From Roseivivax jejudonensis (GTDB lineage Bacteria; Pseudomonadota; Alphaproteobacteria; Rhodobacterales; Rhodobacteraceae), in assembly GCF_900172265.1 (NCBI RefSeq), contig NZ_FWFK01000001.1:248001-312000 (forward strand): a DNA stretch of 64,000 nucleotides, written 5' to 3'. This document shows positions 44,002 to 53,039 of this stretch, piece after piece. The translations under genes were made by a program, and so were the position numbers. Numbering within the stretch: position 1 is the stretch's first letter; the number at the start of each line of letters is the position of its first letter. The notes under the pieces were generated by a model. It did no database searches and was not told where the DNA came from. It worked only from the letters and a program-made list of their open reading frames with translations.

Positions 44002-44749
44002 GGTGTCTCTCCCCTATGCCACCAATGTCTCAGGATAAGGGGGACGCCCCGCGCCGCAGTATGCGTCGGGACGTCCACCCCGCGCAGAGAATTCACGCGG
44101 CGGTGAACGCCGTCAACGAAATACGACATTTTTGAGGCGTACTTGAGCGCCGAAACGCGGCCGGAACGTTGCGATTTGCGTGAGGTAAATTCGGCACTCC
44201 GTTCAAGCATAAGGACATTTGTGATCGGTTCACATTAGCGTCAGATCATGCTCCGGCTCCGTCGTCGCAGCTGGAACGTTTCTCACCAAACGACCCCCAA
44301 GGGAAATCCTAGGATGAAGTTTCTCAATAAGGTTGTGTCGAAGGATTTTCATGTCGCGGCACATAGAATCTCGGTACCTGCCGGTCGCTTACAGGATACT
44401 CGGGCGCGCAAATAATCGCCTCTAGGTCACACTCTCATTGTCCTCGCTCCCGTTCCGGCGAGAAAGCCGCTGCCGTTATCACCGGTGGTTGTGCAGGCAC
44501 TTTCGCCTCCTCCGACATCGTCGTTGCCGGGGCCGCCTTGGACCCCGATCCATCCCTAGTCTTACACCGGGTCTGTCGTCACCACCTTTGGCCGTGGATT
44601 TGGTCATTTCCGTCGAAGCCAGCAACCGCGTGGCGGCCGTCTCCGATAATTGTGGCGGCCCGCCCGGGTCGCGATGCATCGGAGGGACGACCCAATACCG
44701 GAACAGCCGTGAGGCGCCTTCTGTCGTGCGCGACGACAGTAGATCTTGT
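44002..44749. other. 748-bp intergenic region with RTX relic
   Basis: The right part of this region (44470-44670) contains degenerate RTX-like sequence on the minus strand, annotated separately. The left part, about 44100-44420, is AT-richer and must hold the promoter of the repeat protein gene. No intact gene seen. Confidence 0.4.
44470..44670 (-). pseudogene. Degenerate RTX nonapeptide-repeat relic
   Basis: Minus-strand translation gives AVAGFDGNDQIHGQRW then a stop, and in another frame GGPGNDDVGGG followed by GDNGSGFLAG. GxxGNDxxxG is the calcium-binding nonapeptide pattern of RTX proteins. The motifs lie in two frames, so the gene is broken. An RTX gene tail also occurs at the left edge of the window. 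Confidence 0.35.
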
Positions 44750-45643
44750 TCAAGTTTCCCAGACATTCTGTTCGGCAAGCTCGAGATAGCGCGCCAGGAC
44801 GCTGACCGACTTCCAGCCGCCGGCGCGCATGATGGCGGCTGTGTCGAAGCCGCGGCGCAGGAGATCCTGCGCCGCGCCGACGCGCAGCGAGTGACCGCTG
44901 AACGCGCGGACCTCCCCGGGCGGGTAGCCGGCGCTCTTGGCGGCAGTCTTGATCACCGTCTTGACCGTGCTGTCGCTCAGGCTGCGATCGATGGCATGGC
45001 CCTTGTAGATCGGGCAGAAGAGCCAGTTCGTGCAGTCACCGCGCCAGTCCATCCAGTCCAGCACGCAGCGCGCCGTGTCGCTTGAGGTGAAGGCAATGCG
45101 CCCCCTGCCCTCCTGATCCGCCTTGCTGCGCCGGATCAGTACCCGGAACGTTCCGTCATCACGAAACTCGAGATCGCTGTCGCGCAACGCGACGAGCTCG
45201 GATCGCCGTGTCATGAGCTCGTAGCCAAGCGAAAGCATCGCCGCGTTGCGCAGCCCCCAGGGGCTGTCGGGTTGCACCGCGAGGAAGCGTCGGAGATGCG
45301 CGGAGGTCAGGCCGCGCGCCTGCTCCGGGCGGCTGGGCCGCGCGCGGCGCACCCGGCGGAACGCCAGGTTGACGGTCTCGTCCCGGGTCGGATCGTCGAG
45401 CCCGAGGAGCCGATGGGCCTTGCGGATGCCGTAGAGGCGCCGCCGTACGGTCGACGGCGCCTTGCCCTCCGCCTCCGCTTCGAGAAACGCGCTGACCTGG
45501 GCCGCGCTGGCGGGAAACGGCGTGCATCGCGCCGTCTCGCACCATGCGACATAGGCCTCCACGTCCGAGTAGTACCCGCGCATCGTGGATGTCGCATAGG
45601 CGCCCTCAAGCGCTTCGAACGCCTCCCGCCACTCCAATGACAT
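44750..45643 (-). CDS. Tyrosine site-specific recombinase
   Basis: A 297-residue phage-integrase-family recombinase. The N-terminal SAM-like DNA-binding domain covers residues 1-100 (YATSTMRGYYSDVEAYVAWC). The catalytic domain holds the set of residues Arg (TRRSELVAL), Lys (RRSKADQEG), His-x-x-Arg (SGHSLRVGAAQDLL), a Trp in the second His position (GGWKS) and Tyr (LARYLELAEQ). All catalytic positions are filled, so it should be active. It is divergent from an XRE-type gene, a small mobile-element or xer-like module. Flanking DNA shows two related copies of a short sequence. Confidence 0.9.
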   Translation of the reverse strand: MSLEWREAFEALEGAYATSTMRGYYSDVEAYVAWCETARCTPFPASAAQVSAFLEAEAEGKAPSTVRRRLYGIRKAHRLLGLDDPTRDETVNLAFRRVRRARPSRPEQARGLTSAHLRRFLAVQPDSPWGLRNAAMLSLGYELMTRRSELVALRDSDLEFRDDGTFRVLIRRSKADQEGRGRIAFTSSDTARCVLDWMDWRGDCTNWLFCPIYKGHAIDRSLSDSTVKTVIKTAAKSAGYPPGEVRAFSGHSLRVGAAQDLLRRGFDTAAIMRAGGWKSVSVLARYLELAEQNVWET

Positions 45644-45669
45644 CGCACCTCACCACTACAGCTCTTGCG

Positions 45670-45692
45670 TTATGATCTCATTTTTATCATAA
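45670..45692. promoter_or_regulatory. Palindrome between recombinase and XRE genes
   Basis: TTATGAT (45670-45676) and ATCATAA (45686-45692) form a perfect 7-bp inverted repeat with a 9-bp AT-rich spacer in the 57-bp gap between the divergent genes. It is the natural operator for the XRE protein, which would repress both genes; inference from position and symmetry. Confidence 0.5.
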
Positions 45693-45700
45693 TTGTAGGG

Positions 45701-45949
45701 ATGTCAATAACGGGTCAGCAAATGCGGGCCGCGCGCGCGATGCTCAACTGGTCGGTCCGAGACCTCGCCGACGCGACCGGTGTCGGGACGGCGACGATCG
45801 TGCGCTATGAAATGGTCGATGCCGCGGTGCCGAAGGCGCGCAAGAACAACCTCGAGATCATCCGCACCTGCTTCGAGGCCGCAGGCATAGTGTTTGTCGG
45901 CATGCCGGAGGATGGGCCGGGCTTGCGGGCATACCCGAAGCGAAGCTGA
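45701..45949 (+). CDS. XRE/Cro-type HTH regulator
   Basis: An 82-residue single HTH protein. ITGQQMRAARAMLNWSVRDL followed by ADATGVGTATIVRYE is the XRE helix-turn-helix. It is widespread as the small companion of integrases and as a plasmid/phage control element. The in-frame extension upstream (45665) is part of the promoter region, so ATG 45701 is used. Confidence 0.82.
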   Translation: MSITGQQMRAARAMLNWSVRDLADATGVGTATIVRYEMVDAAVPKARKNNLEIIRTCFEAAGIVFVGMPEDGPGLRAYPKRS

Positions 45950-46281
45950 CGGATGAAGCGCTTCACAACCTGCCGAAGCACGCGGTAGAGCGCGCCGCTC
46001 TAGCGGGTAGTGGATCAGTCCGTTCCTGCCGCCGTCGGCGAGAAAGCCATTGCGGCTATCGCCGCAATTGCGAACTCGACCAGTCAATTGCCAAGAATGT
46101 CGTTGCCGACGCCGCATTGCGGTTCGGCCGATGCCACCAAAATCGTCACAGCCCCAATCTTGTCGCCGGTCAGCGTCATCGCCCGTTGCCAGTCGGACGG
46201 TTCTGCGACAGACACGCGTCCGAGCCAGCCGCGGGGATCTTTCGCGCGCCAACCCGTCTTGAACCAACGGAACGCATTCTC
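45950..46281. other. 332-bp intergenic region with a copy of the flanking sequence
   Basis: No gene. The part 46037-46110 resembles 44457-44540 on the other side of the recombinase. It also contains the upstream region of the GT2 gene, which has no clear ATG start. Confidence 0.4.
46037..46110. repeat. Diverged copy of the 44457-44540 sequence
   Basis: GGCGAGAAAGCC is identical at 44457-44468 and 46037-46048. Beyond it TGC.G.TATC.CCG and, 50 bp on, GTCGTTGCCG also match, in the same orientation. The two copies bracket the recombinase/XRE module. Similarity is about three quarters over the first 35 bp and patchy afterwards, so this is an old duplication or shared gene relic rather than fresh attachment sites. 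Confidence 0.4.
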
Positions 46282-47025
46282 TTGCCGTCGATTTCCGTGA
46301 TCACCGCCGTCTACAACAGGGCCGGCGTCATCGCCGAGGCGATGCAGAGCGTTGCCGTGCAGACCCATCCGGAGACCGAGCACATCATCCAGGACGGGGG
46401 CTCGACCGACGGGACGCTCGACATCGTCGAGCGCCACCGGACCGCCAACACGCATCTCGAAAGCAGCCCGGACGGCGGGATCTACGACGCGATCAACAAG
46501 GGCATCGCGCGTGCGACCGGCGACGTGGTTGGCCTCATGCACTCGGACGACTTCTTCGCGGATGAGCGCGTGCTCGCGCGCGTCGTCGACGCGCTGAGCG
46601 ACGCGCGCATCGACGGCGTCTACGGCGATCTCGATTACGTCTCGGCGAGCGATCCGGCGCGCATCATCCGACGGTGGCGCTCGGGCACCTACGCGCGCAA
46701 GAAGCTCGCAAAAGGCTGGATGCCGCCGCATCCGACGCTCTACCTTCGCCGCGAGGTGTTCGAGCGGCACGGCCTCTACGACACTTCCTTCCGCATTGCG
46801 GCCGATTACGACGCGATGCTGCGGTATCTCGCCAAGGGGCGGATCGAGCTCGCCTATATTCCCGATGTGCTCGTGAAGATGCGGGTCGGTGGCGAGAGCA
46901 ACCAGTCGCTTCGCAAGATCATCCGCAAGAGCCGCGAGGATTACCGGGCGATCCGGCGCAACGAGGTCGGTGGTCTTCCGACGCTCGCCATGAAAAACCT
47001 CTCCAAACTCCAGCAATTCTTCTGA
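46282..47025 (+). CDS. GT2 family glycosyltransferase
   Basis: A 247-residue GT-A enzyme. [20 protein letters not shown] is the N-terminal strand, [20 protein letters not shown] the donor region with the first Asp, and [14 protein letters not shown] the Dx[17 protein letters not shown] and [12 protein letters not shown] complete the fold. The frame begins with TTG 46282, the position where homologues normally have ATG; sequence upstream is not coding-like. A weak GGAAC precedes. It sits just before gmd and likely uses a GDP-sugar. Confidence 0.8.
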   Translation: MPSISVITAVYNRAGVIAEAMQSVAVQTHPETEHIIQDGGSTDGTLDIVERHRTANTHLESSPDGGIYDAINKGIARATGDVVGLMHSDDFFADERVLARVVDALSDARIDGVYGDLDYVSASDPARIIRRWRSGTYARKKLAKGWMPPHPTLYLRREVFERHGLYDTSFRIAADYDAMLRYLAKGRIELAYIPDVLVKMRVGGESNQSLRKIIRKSREDYRAIRRNEVGGLPTLAMKNLSKLQQFF

Positions 47026-47042
47026 AGGCTTCGCCGACCGAC

Positions 47043-48167
47043 ATGACCAGACGCGCATTGATCACCGGCATCACAGGCCAGGACGGCTCTTACCTCGCCG
47101 AGTTTCTGCTCGCGAAAGGCTACGAGGTGCATGGCATCAAGCGGCGCGCCTCGCAGTTCAACACCGATCGCATCGATCACATCTACCAGGATCCACACGA
47201 GCCGAACCCGAAGCTCAAGCTGCATTACGGCGATCTCACCGACAGCTCGAACCTGACCCGGATCCTGTCGGAGGTACGCCCCGACGAGGTCTACAATCTC
47301 GGCGCGCAGAGCCATGTCGCCGTCAGCTTCGAGAGCCCGGAATACACTGCGGACGTGGACGGGATGGGCACGCTGCGGCTTCTCGAGGCAATCCGCTTTC
47401 TCGGCCTCGAAAAGACGACACGGTTCTACCAGGCCTCGACCTCCGAGCTCTACGGCCTCGTGCAGGAGACGCCGCAGCGCGAGACGACGCCGTTCCACCC
47501 GCGCAGCCCCTATGCCGTGGCGAAGCTCTATTCCTACTGGATCACGGTGAACTACCGCGAGGCCTACGGGATGTATGCCTGCAACGGGATCCTCTTCAAT
47601 CACGAGAGCCCGCGGCGCGGCGAGACCTTCGTGACACGCAAGATCACCCGCGGCCTCTCGAACATCGCCCAGGGTCTCGAGGATTGTCTGTACATGGGCA
47701 ATATCGATGCGCTGCGCGACTGGGGGCACGCCAGGGATTACGTGCGCATGCAGTGGATGATGCTGCAGCAGGACACTGCGGAAGACTTCGTGATCGCGAC
47801 GGGCAAGCAGTACAGCGTGCGCGAGTTCATCGCCTGGAGCGCGCGGGAGCTCGGCATCGAGCTCGAGTTCTCTGGCAGCGACGTGGAGGAGACCGCGACC
47901 GTCAAGGCGGTCACCAGCGACCGCGCCCCGGCCGTGAAACCCGGCGACGTCATCATGCGGATCGATCCGCGGTACTTCCGTCCCGCCGAGGTCGAAACAC
48001 TTCTCGGCGATCCGGCCAAGGCCAAGGAGACGCTCGGCTGGGAGCCCGAGATCACCGCGCAGGAGATGTGCGCCGAGATGATCGCGGAAGATCTCAAGAT
48101 CGCGCAGCGCCATGCGCTCCTGAAGACGCACGGCTACGACATTCCGGTCAGCCTCGAGAACGGGTGA
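47043..48167 (+). CDS. gmd: GDP-mannose 4,6-dehydratase
   Basis: A 374-residue short-chain-dehydrogenase-type enzyme that turns GDP-mannose into GDP-4-keto-6-deoxymannose. [20 protein letters not shown] binds [19 protein letters not shown] and [19 protein letters not shown] are family segments, STSELYG and the [10 protein letters not shown] (Y-x3-K) pair form the active site, and [16 protein letters not shown] is the Gmd signature. Gene order gmd-fcl is standard. The product can be used by fcl here and by the aminotransferase in the main locus. Confidence 0.95.
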   Translation: MTRRALITGITGQDGSYLAEFLLAKGYEVHGIKRRASQFNTDRIDHIYQDPHEPNPKLKLHYGDLTDSSNLTRILSEVRPDEVYNLGAQSHVAVSFESPEYTADVDGMGTLRLLEAIRFLGLEKTTRFYQASTSELYGLVQETPQRETTPFHPRSPYAVAKLYSYWITVNYREAYGMYACNGILFNHESPRRGETFVTRKITRGLSNIAQGLEDCLYMGNIDALRDWGHARDYVRMQWMMLQQDTAEDFVIATGKQYSVREFIAWSARELGIELEFSGSDVEETATVKAVTSDRAPAVKPGDVIMRIDPRYFRPAEVETLLGDPAKAKETLGWEPEITAQEMCAEMIAEDLKIAQRHALLKTHGYDIPVSLENG

Positions 48168-48172
48168 GCGCC

Positions 48173-49138
48173 ATGAAGATCTATGTGGCAGGCCATCGCG
48201 GCATGGTTGGCGGCGCCATCCTGCGGCAACTGCAGGCGCGGCCCGATGCGGACAACCTGACATTCCTGACGCGCACACATGCCGAGCTCGATCTGACCGA
48301 CCAGGCGCAGGTGCGGGCGTTCATGTCAGCCGAACGGCCCGACGTCGTCATCCTTGCCGCCGCGAAGGTCGGCGGCATCCAGGCCAACAACACCTACCCC
48401 GCCGAGTTCATCTACGAGAACCTGATGATCGAGGCGAACGTCATCCACGAGGCGCATGCGGCGGGGGTCGAGCGGCTGCTGCAGCTCGGCTCGTCCTGCA
48501 TCTATCCGCGTGAGGCGCCCCAGCCGATGCGCGAGAACGCATTACTGACCGGGACGCTCGAGCCGACGAACGAGCCCTACGCCATCGCTAAGATCGCCGG
48601 CATCAAGCTGTGCGAGAGCTACAACCGCCAGTACAGGCGCGACTATCGCTCGGTCATGCCCACGAACCTCTACGGGCCGGGCGACAACTTCCACCCCGAG
48701 AACAGCCACGTCCTTCCGGCCCTTATCCGCCGTATCCACGAGGCGCGCGAGGAGGGCCGCGAGAGCGTGACGATCTGGGGCACCGGCACGCCGCGGCGCG
48801 AGTTCCTGCATGTCGACGACATGGCCGCCGCCTCGCTATTCATTCTGGACCTCGACCGCGAGACCTACGTGGCGAACACGCAACCGATGCTCAGCCATAT
48901 CAACGTCGGCTGCGGCGAGGACATCTCCATCCTCGAGCTCGCCCGGATGGTCGCGCGCGTCACCGGCTTCGTGGGCCGGATCGAGACCGATCCCTCGAAA
49001 CCCGACGGCACCCCGCGCAAGCTGATGGACGTCTCGCGCCTGCGCGACATGGGCTGGCAGGCATCGATCGGGCTCGAGGACGGCGTGCGTGAGACGTACC
49101 GGTGGTACATCAACTCCTGGAAGGACGTGCGTGGCTAA
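48173..49138 (+). CDS. fcl: GDP-L-fucose synthase
   Basis: A 321-residue epimerase/reductase that converts GDP-4-keto-6-deoxymannose to GDP-L-fucose. [17 protein letters not shown] is the NADPH site, [20 protein letters not shown] carries the catalytic Ser/Cys region, and [20 protein letters not shown] holds Tyr-x3-Lys. [20 protein letters not shown] is diagnostic for Fcl. It begins 5 bp after the gmd stop. A damaged copy of its 3' part lies at 50201-50279. Confidence 0.95.
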   Translation: MKIYVAGHRGMVGGAILRQLQARPDADNLTFLTRTHAELDLTDQAQVRAFMSAERPDVVILAAAKVGGIQANNTYPAEFIYENLMIEANVIHEAHAAGVERLLQLGSSCIYPREAPQPMRENALLTGTLEPTNEPYAIAKIAGIKLCESYNRQYRRDYRSVMPTNLYGPGDNFHPENSHVLPALIRRIHEAREEGRESVTIWGTGTPRREFLHVDDMAAASLFILDLDRETYVANTQPMLSHINVGCGEDISILELARMVARVTGFVGRIETDPSKPDGTPRKLMDVSRLRDMGWQASIGLEDGVRETYRWYINSWKDVRG

Positions 49139-49219
49139 GCCTGCGCGGCGGCGGCGCTCCTACGACTCGAGGCAGATCCCTGTCACTGCCAACCTTGCGG
49201 CAGATCGCTTTCGAAACAG

Positions 49220-49972
49220 CTACAAAAAGAGCAAATCGATCAATCGTCGACCGGTCGCGAACATTTGCGTGAACTCGAAGGTGGCGAAAAAGAGAAGCGG
49301 ATAGCCGACGGCCTCTCTCTTCTCGAAGTACGGAATCACTTGCGCGCGACGCACCAAGCTCGACACAGGGCGCATCAGGACAAGAGCGATCGACGCGCCA
49401 ATGCACCACCCCGCGACGATGTCGGATGGCCAGTGAAGGCCCATGATCACGCGCGGCATCGACACCACCAGAACGGACCAGAGAAGCAGGAACATCCCGG
49501 CTTTTCTGTTTATGGTCAACACGGCCACAGCGAAGCCGAAGAACAGGCTCGCGTGATCCGACGGCATCGAGCTCCACCCATCCAGCGTCGCTCGCGACTG
49601 GCTGTCCTGCAGGTTCAGTTCGAACCCGTCCGCGTGCAGCGGTCGCGCTGAAAAAGGCGCGAAGTTCGCGATCAAACGGGTCAACCCGATGATCGGCACC
49701 ATGCATAGAAGAGCAGCGACCAGTCGTTCCCGGGAGGTCCGTCTTCCCTCCGATTCGCTCGCGGAAAACCAGAGCGCCCAAAGGACGAGCGCGAACGGCA
49801 AGGACTTGAAGACTGCAATCTGCGAATTTCGGAGCGCCAGATCGAAGGAGGCGGTCCCGCCGTTAAGGCTATTCAAGTGATTGAATACAACTTCATCCAA
49901 AACGCGCTCCGTGGCATTCTGCAGAAGGATCCCGTGTCGCACCCTTTCGCGGCCCGCTGCAAGCGCCTCCAA
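49220..49972 (-). CDS. PAP2-family membrane phosphatase
   Basis: A 250-residue membrane protein with about six hydrophobic segments. It has the PAP2 phosphatase motifs SMPSDHASLFFGFAVAV (central PSxH) and MPRVIMGLHWPSDIVAGW (R-x5-H-x3-D); a first-motif remnant is FSARPLHADG. Family members act on lipid phosphates such as undecaprenyl diphosphate, which would fit recycling of the carrier used for polysaccharide export. It is convergent with fcl. The start at 49972 is only moderately supported. Confidence 0.8.
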   Translation of the reverse strand: MEALAAGRERVRHGILLQNATERVLDEVVFNHLNSLNGGTASFDLALRNSQIAVFKSLPFALVLWALWFSASESEGRRTSRERLVAALLCMVPIIGLTRLIANFAPFSARPLHADGFELNLQDSQSRATLDGWSSMPSDHASLFFGFAVAVLTINRKAGMFLLLWSVLVVSMPRVIMGLHWPSDIVAGWCIGASIALVLMRPVSSLVRRAQVIPYFEKREAVGYPLLFFATFEFTQMFATGRRLIDLLFL

Positions 49973-50200
49973 GCCTCGCCGCCAAGAAACTCGCCGGAAT
50001 ATACTCTCACGCCGGTATGGTCTTGAGTGGAAGCAGCTTGGATTGCCGCACCTCGAAGTCCAGATGCCGAGCGCGAGATGTCTCGACCAGGGGCAATGAG
50101 ATGGGGATCACTCCGAGAATGCCGCACAAAAAAGCCGAGCATCGACACGATAGGCGATGGAGCTCTCAATCTGGCAGTCTCGCCGCCTCCACTCTCGGTG

Positions 50201-50279
50201 TCCTCAAGCTCGCCCGGATGGTCGCCGCGTCACCGCCTTCAAGGCCCGGATCGAGACCGATCCCTCGAAACCCGACGGA
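50201..50279 (+). pseudogene. Damaged copy of the fcl 3' region
   Basis: Bases 50201-50279 match fcl 48930-49008 almost base for base, with about 8 substitutions and a one-base deletion (GTCGCCGCG against GTCGCGCGCG). The segment encodes part of the Fcl substrate-binding domain. The frameshift and missing flanks show that it is non-functional. The orientation is the same as the intact gene about 1.3 kb upstream. Confidence 0.8.
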
Positions 50280-50295
50280 TTCTCCGCGAGGTTCG

Positions 50296-50406
50296 AGGGT
50301 AGTCGGGTCTCAGGTCATTATCAACAGCCACGATGCCGCGAAAGGATTTGACGTCATCTACGATACCGAAGTCTCGGACCACTGTCCGCTCATCCTCGAC
50401 GTATAG
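50296..50406 (+). pseudogene. C-terminal relic of an EEP-family nuclease/phosphatase
   Basis: The last 36 residues before a TAG read VIYDTEVSDHCPLILDV at the end. SDHxPL is the terminal catalytic motif of the endonuclease/exonuclease/phosphatase family. Everything upstream is replaced by the fcl copy, so this is a fragment. Confidence 0.55.
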
Positions 50407-50494
50407 CGTCGGGCGCAAACGGCTGTTCTCTCGCGCAAGGGGTGGGATGGCGAATGACCACTTCGCACCTGTTGCCGCGTACATGCCTAAGCGA

Positions 50495-51397
50495 TCATCG
50501 AACGACGACGACCGCGATGACGGACAGTGTGATCAGCACCATTCCGATCAGCTCGCGCAATCTGGTCCGTTCGCCGAATATCAGCGTCGCCGCCAGGATC
50601 GAAAAGATTACTTCGACCTGACCAACCGCGAACACGATTGCGGCGTTCTGGAGCGTGAACGCGGTGAACCAGCACAGGCTGCCGGCGAGCCCACTCAGCC
50701 CGATCCATACGGCCGTGCGCCATGCCGCGGCAACGCGCGAGACCTGCCCGGGCTCCTGATTGGCCAACCAGAAGGACAGCGCGGCTGTCTGCAGGATGGT
50801 GATGATCGCGAGAGACAGCCCTGCGCGCAAAAGAGGGTCTGGGCTATCCACCGCGAGGGTGGCGCCGCGATAGCCGACAGCGGAGACAGCGAAGCACGCC
50901 CCTGAAGCGATCCCGAGAAGCGTGGCGCGGCTCTTGAGGCCGGTCCAGATGCGCCCGCCGAGTTTAGGTGCTTCAGACAGCGCAAGGACGCCAACCAATC
51001 CCATGAGAATAGCCGCGACGCCGAGGGGAGAAACCCGGTCTCCGAGGATGACGAAGCCGACCAGGGCCGTCTGAACGACTTCGGTCTTCTTAAACGTGAT
51101 CCCGACCGCGAAGTTTCTCTCGGCAAACAGCGCGACGACGCACCAGGTGGCCAAGATCTGGCTTGTTCCGCCGGCGAGCGCGTAAGGCCAGAAGGACACC
51201 TCGATGGCGGGGAGAGGAAGCTCTCGAACTGCGAGATAGAGGGGAACGAGCGCTGCAACGAACGGTGCGGAGTACCAGAAGCGGGCGAGTGTCGCACCGC
51301 CCGCGCTGAGCGCGCCCACGCTCAGCTGCTTCTGCAGAACGAAGCGCAGGGTTTGGAAAGCCGCGGCTGCGACCGCAATGATGACCCAAGGTTCCAT
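50495..51397 (-). CDS. EamA/DMT-superfamily transporter
   Basis: A 300-residue membrane protein with ten hydrophobic segments in two EamA halves. The first half is visible in FQTLRFVLQKQLSVGALSAG and VVALFAERNFAVGITFKKTE. The second ends with AAIVFAVGQVEVIFSILAAT and LIFGERTRLRELIGMVLI, the typical C-terminal pattern. Drug/metabolite transporters of this type export amino acids or metabolites; the substrate is unknown. Stands alone on the minus strand. Confidence 0.88.
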   Translation of the reverse strand: MEPWVIIAVAAAAFQTLRFVLQKQLSVGALSAGGATLARFWYSAPFVAALVPLYLAVRELPLPAIEVSFWPYALAGGTSQILATWCVVALFAERNFAVGITFKKTEVVQTALVGFVILGDRVSPLGVAAILMGLVGVLALSEAPKLGGRIWTGLKSRATLLGIASGACFAVSAVGYRGATLAVDSPDPLLRAGLSLAIITILQTAALSFWLANQEPGQVSRVAAAWRTAVWIGLSGLAGSLCWFTAFTLQNAAIVFAVGQVEVIFSILAATLIFGERTRLRELIGMVLITLSVIAVVVVR

Positions 51398-51692
51398 CGC
51401 TGTCGGATAGTGCGAAGCACCCCCCGCCTCAATGCCAAGCCACCTCCCATAGTCGGGCGACCTCGAGATCTCGACGTGGCCGGAAGAACCGCTCGGCGAC
51501 TAAGGAAAGCCATCATGTGAACGCCGGATCAGCTGAGCTTTTTTTAAAGCTGTCGATCTCCGGAGCCAATGTGACGGAGAGCTCGACAGTCGCTGAGACG
51601 CGCGTGCCGACTCCGTGAAAAGGATCTCAGAAGGTGCTGCAATCCGGACGTCGAAGCCGGCCGCGACGGGTAGCGGCCGCGTGCCCGAACCG

Positions 51693-52055
51693 TCACTCCC
51701 GGAATGCGCGGCTCGACACCTGGATCGAGTTCCTGGAGGGGTCTTTGGCATTGGCAAACTCATATCCGCCAGCCTTGTGGATCTTGCCGAAATCGAGCCC
51801 GCGAGCCCTGGCCGCCTCGCAGAAGCCCGCCACGTCCTCCACGTCGAACACGAGCTTCACCAAAACCTGACCTTCTTTCTGCTTTGCCGCTGCCGGGTGC
51901 AGAAGAAGTGCCATGCCTGAGTTCTGCGCCCGGAGTTCGACGATGCGGTCGCCGTCAGCGCGCAAGACTGAGAAGCCGAAATGCCTCGAATAGAACTCCG
52001 CCATCTGATCGATCTTGCTGGTGTAAATTACCAATCGCCCGAGTGATGCTGCCAT
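51693..52055 (-). CDS. VOC (glyoxalase/bleomycin-resistance) family protein
   Basis: A 120-residue protein with the VOC fold. LGRLVIYTSKIDQMAEFYSR and HFGFSVLRADGDRIVELRAQ start the first beta-alpha-beta-beta-beta unit; KLVFDVEDVAGFCEAARARG begins the second; DPSRNSIQVSS ends it. ATG 52055 has GAAGG 7 nt upstream. Metal ligands typical of glyoxalase I are not all evident. The role could be detoxification or binding of a small compound. Confidence 0.82.
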   Translation of the reverse strand: MAASLGRLVIYTSKIDQMAEFYSRHFGFSVLRADGDRIVELRAQNSGMALLLHPAAAKQKEGQVLVKLVFDVEDVAGFCEAARARGLDFGKIHKAGGYEFANAKDPSRNSIQVSSRAFRE

Positions 52056-52226
52056 TTCTGCGCCTTCTGCAAACTCCGTATCGGTCGGTTCTAGCATTTC
52101 ATGGTTCGAGACGGCAGCTTCGTCCGCCAGGCCATGCAAGCATCGCGCGTCGGATGATCGTTCAGTCTGTCTCTGTCTCGACGGCTTGCACTGAGACCAG
52201 CAGTCTCCGACGATCAGTGCCGCCGC

Positions 52227-53039
52227 CTACAGAAACGCGGCCAGCTGCTGCGCGACAGCTTCGGGCTTCTCCAATTGTGGCATGTGCCCGATACCGGGTA
52301 TGGTGTCGAACTCCGCGGTCGGCATGAGGTCGTGCAGGGACCGTCCACGCTCCAGCGGGATCCACGGATCATCCTCGCCCCAGACGATCTTCGTAGGGCA
52401 CCGAACCTCGCCAAAGTGGGGCTCGACCTCGGCAGTGTATCTTTCGTCCGCTTGTGCGAATTGCCGATAGAAGCTGAGGGCGCCGTCATCCGTGAGCCAG
52501 GGTGCGACGAGGCTCTCGATGTCCTCGGCAGGCAGCTCCGTAACCAACGCTCCCTCGATATAGGCCTTCACAATTGCCCGGTGGATATGCGGCGGCAGGC
52601 CTTGAAAGGCGTCGACATGCCGGCCCAGGTGGTCGAAGAACTCGGACCCCCAGGGCCGCATCGCAACGACGTTCATCAGCACGTAGCGTTCGAAGTCGCA
52701 TCCATGCAGCAGATGGGCACGCAACGTCGTGGCCCCGCCGAGATCGTGTGCAACGACACACGGGCGCGACACCCGCCAATGGTCGAGCATCTCTGCAAAC
52801 ACCCTACCCTGAACGTCCAGCGCCGTTCGTTGATCGGCGCTCTTCGCCGATTGGCCGTAGCCGGGCATGTCGTACCAGTGAACGCGGAAACTCTCTGCCA
52901 GCGCCGGAACGACCCGATGCCATGAGTAGGACGACCACGGCCAACCATGTGCGAGGACAAGATCCGGCCCGTCTCCGGTCCGGCCCGCCGCGACCGTTCC
53001 CGCCGACGTGTCGTAGCGCTCGTCCAGGTTCCAAGGCAT
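52227..53039 (-). CDS. Alpha/beta hydrolase with Asp nucleophile
   Basis: A 270-residue alpha/beta hydrolase. DLVLAHGWPWSSYSWHRVVP gives the oxyanion loop. The nucleophile elbow reads VVAHDLGGATTL, with Asp instead of Ser, as in haloalkane/haloacetate dehalogenases and epoxide hydrolases. VWGEDDPWIP holds the acid and GIGHMPQLEKPE the His. The substrate may therefore be a halogenated compound or epoxide. Divergent from a CGNR-type regulator with a palindrome-rich region between. Confidence 0.85.
   Translation of the reverse strand: MPWNLDERYDTSAGTVAAGRTGDGPDLVLAHGWPWSSYSWHRVVPALAESFRVHWYDMPGYGQSAKSADQRTALDVQGRVFAEMLDHWRVSRPCVVAHDLGGATTLRAHLLHGCDFERYVLMNVVAMRPWGSEFFDHLGRHVDAFQGLPPHIHRAIVKAYIEGALVTELPAEDIESLVAPWLTDDGALSFYRQFAQADERYTAEVEPHFGEVRCPTKIVWGEDDPWIPLERGRSLHDLMPTAEFDTIPGIGHMPQLEKPEAVAQQLAAFL

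Larger units (their letters stand above)
49973..50494. other. 522-bp debris region between PAP2 and DMT genes
   Basis: No intact gene. It contains a copied 3' fragment of fcl (50201-50279) joined directly to the tail of an endonuclease/exonuclease/phosphatase-type protein (to 50406). The left 200 bp show nothing recognisable. Confidence 0.5.

Noticed and set aside
43021-44106. Plus-strand frame antisense to the four-repeat protein
   Set aside because: The minus strand shows regular repeated motifs conserved at protein level; the plus-strand translation has none.
44457-46110. Flanking sequences considered as attL/attR of an integrated element
   Set aside because: They are too diverged and patchy for recent attachment sites, and no tRNA gene is nearby.
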